From assembly GCA_000482145.1 (NCBI GenBank), contig AUXH01000122.1, positions 1 through 38,573 of the forward strand: a DNA stretch of 38,573 bases, given 5' to 3'. Positions 33,163 to 38,573 of the stretch are shown in pieces; positions within the stretch are counted from its first letter, which is position 1, and each line of letters begins with the position of its first letter. The notes under the pieces are model-generated. The model was not told the DNA's origin, searched no databases, and was given only the letters and a program-made list of their open reading frames with translations. This DNA is from Strigomonas culicis (lineage: Eukaryota > Euglenozoa > Kinetoplastea > Trypanosomatida > Trypanosomatidae). The position numbers and the translations under genes are program-made.

Positions 33163-34182
33163 TGGCTGTTGTACAGCGGATGGTGTGAAGGTGTACTGTC
33201 GTAGCTCGTTCTTTTTGAGAGAGACACTGTGAGTATGTGTATGTGTTTAGGAAGATGCGGGGATCAGAAAGCGTGTGATGGTACAACGAAAGTAAACAAA
33301 AAAAAAAAACACGGGCATACAGACCAACAAGTCGATTAACGTTCGTTGCTCATTATGTGAAAACACAGAGCGCCGTTTCGGCGAAACACTTCGCTATAAT
33401 AATAATAAAAATAAGAATTTTAGGAGAGAGGAGAAGTGCATTCCTTTTCCGAGTGAGTGTGTTTATCATTTCATATTCGTTCCAGCGAGGGAATTACATA
33501 CCAAGATAACATATAAAACAAATTGATTTTTATTTATGAATTTACCTTTAACATCATTGATAAAATAAAGTATACTAATTCTTGTACCTCATGCGATGTG
33601 CGAGAAAGAGGTCCTTTCTCTTCTCGAAACCCAAGGATCCCTGTCGTGGCAGGGTGCAGGGGTGGGTGGGATGGATTTTCGAAAAAACAAAGAAAAGAAA
33701 CTTTCGTAATCGTAGGAAGAGAAACACCAAACGATAAAACACTCATACCGAAATACTCAACACACTGCACTGTCGATCATATAGAATTCTCTTCGTCAGA
33801 TATCATTCCCTTCCCCTCCTCCGTCAATTCCATTTTACTCGCGGGCTCATAAAAAAAAAAACATGTGTACCGTGATATAAATGGTCTACATGCGTGCCAC
33901 TGCACTGCCCGTTTTTTTTTCTTTAAAGAATAGTATAGTGCAAACAATGGAGAAAGAAATAAATAAATAGAAAAAAAAGTAAAAAATGCATCACGAGAAA
34001 AAAAAACTTACAAAAGCTACGAAAACAAAGACAGAATCTCAAAAATAAATATAAAAAAACGTATTTGATAAGAGACGACTGAGTAGGGTATATAGACATC
34101 AGGGATTGTATGTTTTCCGTACCATATGGTCGGGGTACATGATTTGAGTACGATCGCTTATCACGTGCCGGCTGGTCGTCAC
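33163..34182. other. Long spacer between ZZ copies 2 and 3
   Basis: It is twice the length of the copy 1-2 spacer. The edges match the duplicated flanks: 33163-33405 is 5'-flank type and 33850-34182 is 3'-flank type. The middle (about 33410-33848) has no counterpart in the other spacer. No credible gene lies in the middle. Confidence 0.6.
34115..34173 (-). promoter_or_regulatory. Conserved 3'-flank element, ZZ copy 3
   Basis: Counterpart of 32380-32443 with the same CCGTACCATATGGTCGG core and downstream TATCACGTG. Confidence 0.55.
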
Positions 34183-35067
34183 TTAGTGCCCCTTGCAAAC
34201 GTTAAGGAGGAAGAAGTTGGCGAACGTGGCCTTCTTGCCGTGAGAGGCGTGTGTGTGCCACGCTCTGGTAAGTATATGCTTGTCGCACAGGTCGTAGCAC
34301 TTGCAGTCGTTGCAATGGAAGAAGGCAGGTGCGCCACATTCATTGCACACGCACTTATTGCGCTTGGTTATATCATAGCTGTAAGACTTCTTGTGAAAGA
34401 TTTGTGGGAACCCCGCCTCCGTGTGAACCATGCCACTCATGTCGGCAAAGCTGTGGGGCTCCCCTCCTTCATTGTGATGACCGTCGGCAAGTAGGAGGCA
34501 GTCCGAGCACAGGTCACAGTCCGGGCACACATTGCAGCGGTACCAATCGCCCGGGTAGAGGCCCTTGGAACAATTGTCGCAGCAATGGGAAGCTAGCATC
34601 TTTGGAACCCGCAGAGGGAAGGCCGTGATCGATATGGAGCGTAGCTTCATCGGGTTCACCTTGCGCTCGCACATGTTGAGAACAATACCTTTGATTGTCT
34701 CTTTTTGATGTGCCATCATGGCACTCTGTACATCTAGCTGTTCCTTCAAGTGACGAATTTCAGACTCGAGATCCTCACGCCGCCGAGAAGCGGCTGCATC
34801 GGACGTCCTCAGGCGCGTCAGCTCCTCCCTGTTGGCCTCCAGCGAACGGTTCTCTTCTTGCACCCTGCACTTCACCACAGAGGGACGCGTGGGTGAGGCT
34901 GCGACGCGTTTTTTGACAATGAAGCGGTCAAAAGCCGGTTCGGGTGCACGGAACGGATCGGACATGGGATCAGTGCGCTGGGACGAGGGGTGCTTCGACA
35001 AGGGTGCAAAAGACGCCTTGCTCCGCTTGGAGGCGGTGGTGGACATTAGGCTATCGATTTCTGACAT
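34183..35067 (-). CDS. Double ZZ zinc-finger protein, copy 3 (full length)
   Basis: This 294-aa protein has the most complete architecture of the three: an N-terminal polar region (1-70, containing HPSSQRTDPM and TRPSVVKC), a coiled coil at about 72-125, a linker, the first ZZ finger at about 162-206 (CDNC, GDWYRCNVCPDCDLCSDC) and the second at about 239-276 (CVCNECG, FHCNDCKCYDLCDKH, WHTHASH). It is transcribed first in the array and is probably closest to the ancestral form. The frame stays open upstream to another ATG at 35259 (64 more residues, Cys/aromatic-rich). That part aligns with non-coding flank of the other copies, so I start at MSEIDSLM; the longer form is a real alternative. Confidence 0.82.
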   Translation of the reverse strand: MSEIDSLMSTTASKRSKASFAPLSKHPSSQRTDPMSDPFRAPEPAFDRFIVKKRVAASPTRPSVVKCRVQEENRSLEANREELTRLRTSDAAASRRREDLESEIRHLKEQLDVQSAMMAHQKETIKGIVLNMCERKVNPMKLRSISITAFPLRVPKMLASHCCDNCSKGLYPGDWYRCNVCPDCDLCSDCLLLADGHHNEGGEPHSFADMSGMVHTEAGFPQIFHKKSYSYDITKRNKCVCNECGAPAFFHCNDCKCYDLCDKHILTRAWHTHASHGKKATFANFFLLNVCKGH

Positions 35068-35425
35068 GGCAGATTGAATAGCGAAGTGTATGAGATTGTA
35101 CTGTCTTTTTTCGCTCTTCTTGAAGGATACATTGTGAGTCCATGTATGTGTTAGGGAAGATGAAGGAGAATAGAAAGCACGCAATGGTATAGCAAAGGGA
35201 TACAAACAACAGCAACAGGGCCACAGAGACCAACAGGGACAGCAACGTACCTTGCTCATGATGTAAAAATACCACAGAGCGCCGTTTCGGCAAAATAATT
35301 TGGTGAAAAAAATACCAATGTATGTTTAAATCTACTTATATGCGTGCTGGTGGAGGTGGTGCCGCAGTGCGCGGATGAAAGGGGCAAGGCGCAGGGGCGC
35401 GTCTCGCGTCTCTCCAACACTACCT
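35068..35425. other. Spacer between RUVBL1 and ZZ copy 3
   Basis: 35068-35290 is the 5' flank shared with the other ZZ genes. The remainder is the RUVBL1 3' flank. No separate gene is evident apart from a conserved open frame discussed as a finding. Confidence 0.5.
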
Positions 35426-37131
<1,706 letters not shown>

Positions 37132-38406
37132 TTACTTCTCCCGCTCGGCGCGCGCTTCCTGTTCCTCCTTCTGAAGTATTTCCGTCACGCGCTTCAGTTC
37201 CCCCGCGGCCGCGTGCTCCTCGGTGACACTGGCGTTGATAATTTGAGCGGCCTCATTGAGGTGGGTCCTGGCCTTGGTGAAGTTGCCGCGGAGCACATAC
37301 GCATACGCTGCCTTCGTGGCAGCGGCGCCGATCGCGATGTGCTTCCCCTCAAAGCGTTTCTTTGCTAAGCGATAGGCCTCCAGGTAATAGTGTGTCTGGT
37401 GGTCCATCTCGCCCAGGTTCGCGCACGCATCGCCGAGGGCGATGTACGTGTCGATAAGGTGCACGTGTTTGGACCCGAAGGCGCGCTGCTGGAGCTCAAT
37501 CGCCTTCTCTAAGCACTCCTTCTGGTTGTAGTACTCCTTGTTCGCGCCATACGCGGTAGCCAGATCGATGAGGGTGAGTGCCAGCTGCGGGTTGACGGTG
37601 CCGAGCTTGGCCTCTTGGATTTCGTAGGCACGCTGGCAGAGCCGCAGCTGCTGCGTCGGGTTGTCATTGGCGCCACACGCACGTCCCAGTGTGAGCATCG
37701 CGATGGTCGTCTGGATGTGCTCCGCGCCACAGTGTTTTTGGATGATGTCAAACGCGCGCTGGGCGGTCTCTAGTTGCTGCTTGTACATTCCCAGATGTCC
37801 GTAGGCGCTCGCGAGCAGCAGCAAAACGCGCCCCACCTTGGCGTGCTTGTGGTGGAACTTCTTTTCGTGGATCTCGAGCGACGCTTCCAGCAATGTCTTC
37901 ATCTCCTCGTAGCACCCCAACTCCTCCTTCGCGCAAGCGGTGTTGTAGAGCACCATGCCGTACTGGGGGTGCTCCTTCCCGTACACCCGCTCCACAATAG
38001 CCGAGGACCGCTGCAGGAGCTTCAGCTTCTTGGCATTGTTGCCTACCTCGCCGTAGGCACAGGCCAGGTTGTTGAGACAGCTCATGAGGGTGGGGCTGTC
38101 CTTGGCGTGCTGGTCGGACTGGGCCACCGCCTCCCACGCGTCGATGGCGTCCATGAAGTTGCCCTGCGAAAAGAACTCCGAGGCGTTCTTGTTCAGCTTG
38201 ATCATTTCTACCTGTGTCAGCTGCTTTCCGTCCTTGGGAAATTCGACCGTGTCGGAGCTCTTGAAGCTGCAATTCCTTTTCTGCGTATATGCGCCGAGTG
38301 CGGCTTGCGCACCACCTCTCCCTAGTCGCACCAGACCACCAAGGCGGCTTGCAGGGGATCGGAGGACTGCGAGACCGACGTGTTGCAGCGCCCGAAAGCC
38401 GCTCAT
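37132..38406 (-). CDS. TPR (kinesin-light-chain-like) protein, probably mitochondrial
   Basis: This 424-aa protein's residues 1-45 are rich in Arg, Ala, Leu and Ser without acids, typical of a mitochondrial presequence. From about 70 to 400 there are tandem helical pairs of about 42 residues: LNNLACAYGEVGN, LYNTACAKEELG, LLLLASAYGHLGMY, MLTLGRACGAN, LIDLATAYGANKEY, YIALGDACANLGE and AAYAYVLRGNF. These are TPR repeats of the TPR_10/12 (kinesin light chain) type, about seven in number. The C-terminal 30 residues are a charged helix. TPRs are protein-interaction modules, so a scaffold or complex subunit is likely; the partner is unknown. The start ATG lies 38 nt below an AATAG acceptor at 38444-38445. 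Confidence 0.88.
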   Translation of the reverse strand: MSGFRALQHVGLAVLRSPASRLGGLVRLGRGGAQAALGAYTQKRNCSFKSSDTVEFPKDGKQLTQVEMIKLNKNASEFFSQGNFMDAIDAWEAVAQSDQHAKDSPTLMSCLNNLACAYGEVGNNAKKLKLLQRSSAIVERVYGKEHPQYGMVLYNTACAKEELGCYEEMKTLLEASLEIHEKKFHHKHAKVGRVLLLLASAYGHLGMYKQQLETAQRAFDIIQKHCGAEHIQTTIAMLTLGRACGANDNPTQQLRLCQRAYEIQEAKLGTVNPQLALTLIDLATAYGANKEYYNQKECLEKAIELQQRAFGSKHVHLIDTYIALGDACANLGEMDHQTHYYLEAYRLAKKRFEGKHIAIGAAATKAAYAYVLRGNFTKARTHLNEAAQIINASVTEEHAAAGELKRVTEILQKEEQEARAEREK

Positions 38407-38476
38407 TATATGAACAACAACAAGGAAGAAAAGAGTTAAACAGCTATTAAAACAAGTGCATGAAACGTACAGAAGG

Positions 38477-38479
<3 letters not shown>

Positions 38480-38534
<55 letters not shown>
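38480..38534. repeat. GA microsatellite at the contig edge
   Basis: About 27 GA units, CT on the sense strand, upstream of the TPR gene and probably part of its splice tract. It is followed by ambiguous bases at 38535-38545 and a TAG/AGT repeat to the end, suggesting poor assembly here. Confidence 0.9.
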
Positions 38535-38548
38535 NANANATANANATA

Positions 38549-38573
38549 GATAGTATTAGTAGTAGTAGTAGTA
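38549..38573. repeat. TAG trinucleotide repeat
   Basis: Repeated TAG/AGT units end the window, next to ambiguous bases. This is simple sequence only. Confidence 0.75.

Noticed and set aside
33523..33852. 109-codon plus-strand open frame in the long ZZ spacer
   Set aside because: It starts at TTG, runs against the gene direction, and has no domain or codon bias like neighbouring genes.

Overview
The window looks like nuclear DNA of a trypanosomatid (kinetoplastid) protist. All 16 protein-coding genes lie on the minus strand, none shows an intron, and spacers are short and AT-rich. Upstream of most start codons the minus strand carries a C/T-rich tract followed by AG, the pattern of a spliced-leader trans-splicing acceptor. 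The tRNA-Tyr gene has an 11-nt intron next to its anticodon, as in trypanosomes and Leishmania. Coding DNA is GC-rich. I cannot fix the genus, and no spliced-leader RNA gene is visible.

Transcription runs right to left. The right-hand unit (about 24.5-38.4 kb) encodes, in transcription order: a TPR protein with a mitochondrial-type N-terminus; RuvB-like 1; three tandem paralogues of a double ZZ zinc-finger family; a divergent SET-domain protein; the peroxin PEX1 (glycosome biogenesis in these organisms); and a YtcJ-type amidohydrolase.

Next comes a boundary region (about 20.5-24.4 kb) with no convincing protein gene. It holds tRNA-Pro(CGG) on plus and tRNA-Thr(CGT) and tRNA-Tyr(GTA) on minus, each followed by a T-run terminator. 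Beyond the tRNAs lie a 2-kb GC-rich island (G-runs, a diverged tandem duplication, a perfect 23-bp palindrome) and then 1.3 kb of very AT-rich DNA. This resembles the boundary between two head-to-tail polycistronic units.

The left-hand unit (20.5 kb down to 1) starts with a very large helical protein of unknown function (1891 aa). It continues with an M1 aminopeptidase, a short LicD-like type II membrane protein, a PDCD2/TSR4-family protein, an ankyrin-repeat protein, a large coiled-coil/proline-rich membrane protein, a protein with EF-hand/p25-like segments, and a type III PI 4-kinase beta. The genes are mostly unrelated housekeeping functions, as expected for kinetoplastid polycistrons. The ZZ array is the only locally evolved family.

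The most unusual content is the ZZ array, whose three members have lost different modules and share duplicated flanks, and the structured tRNA/GC-island boundary. All composition statements are by eye; no searches were run.
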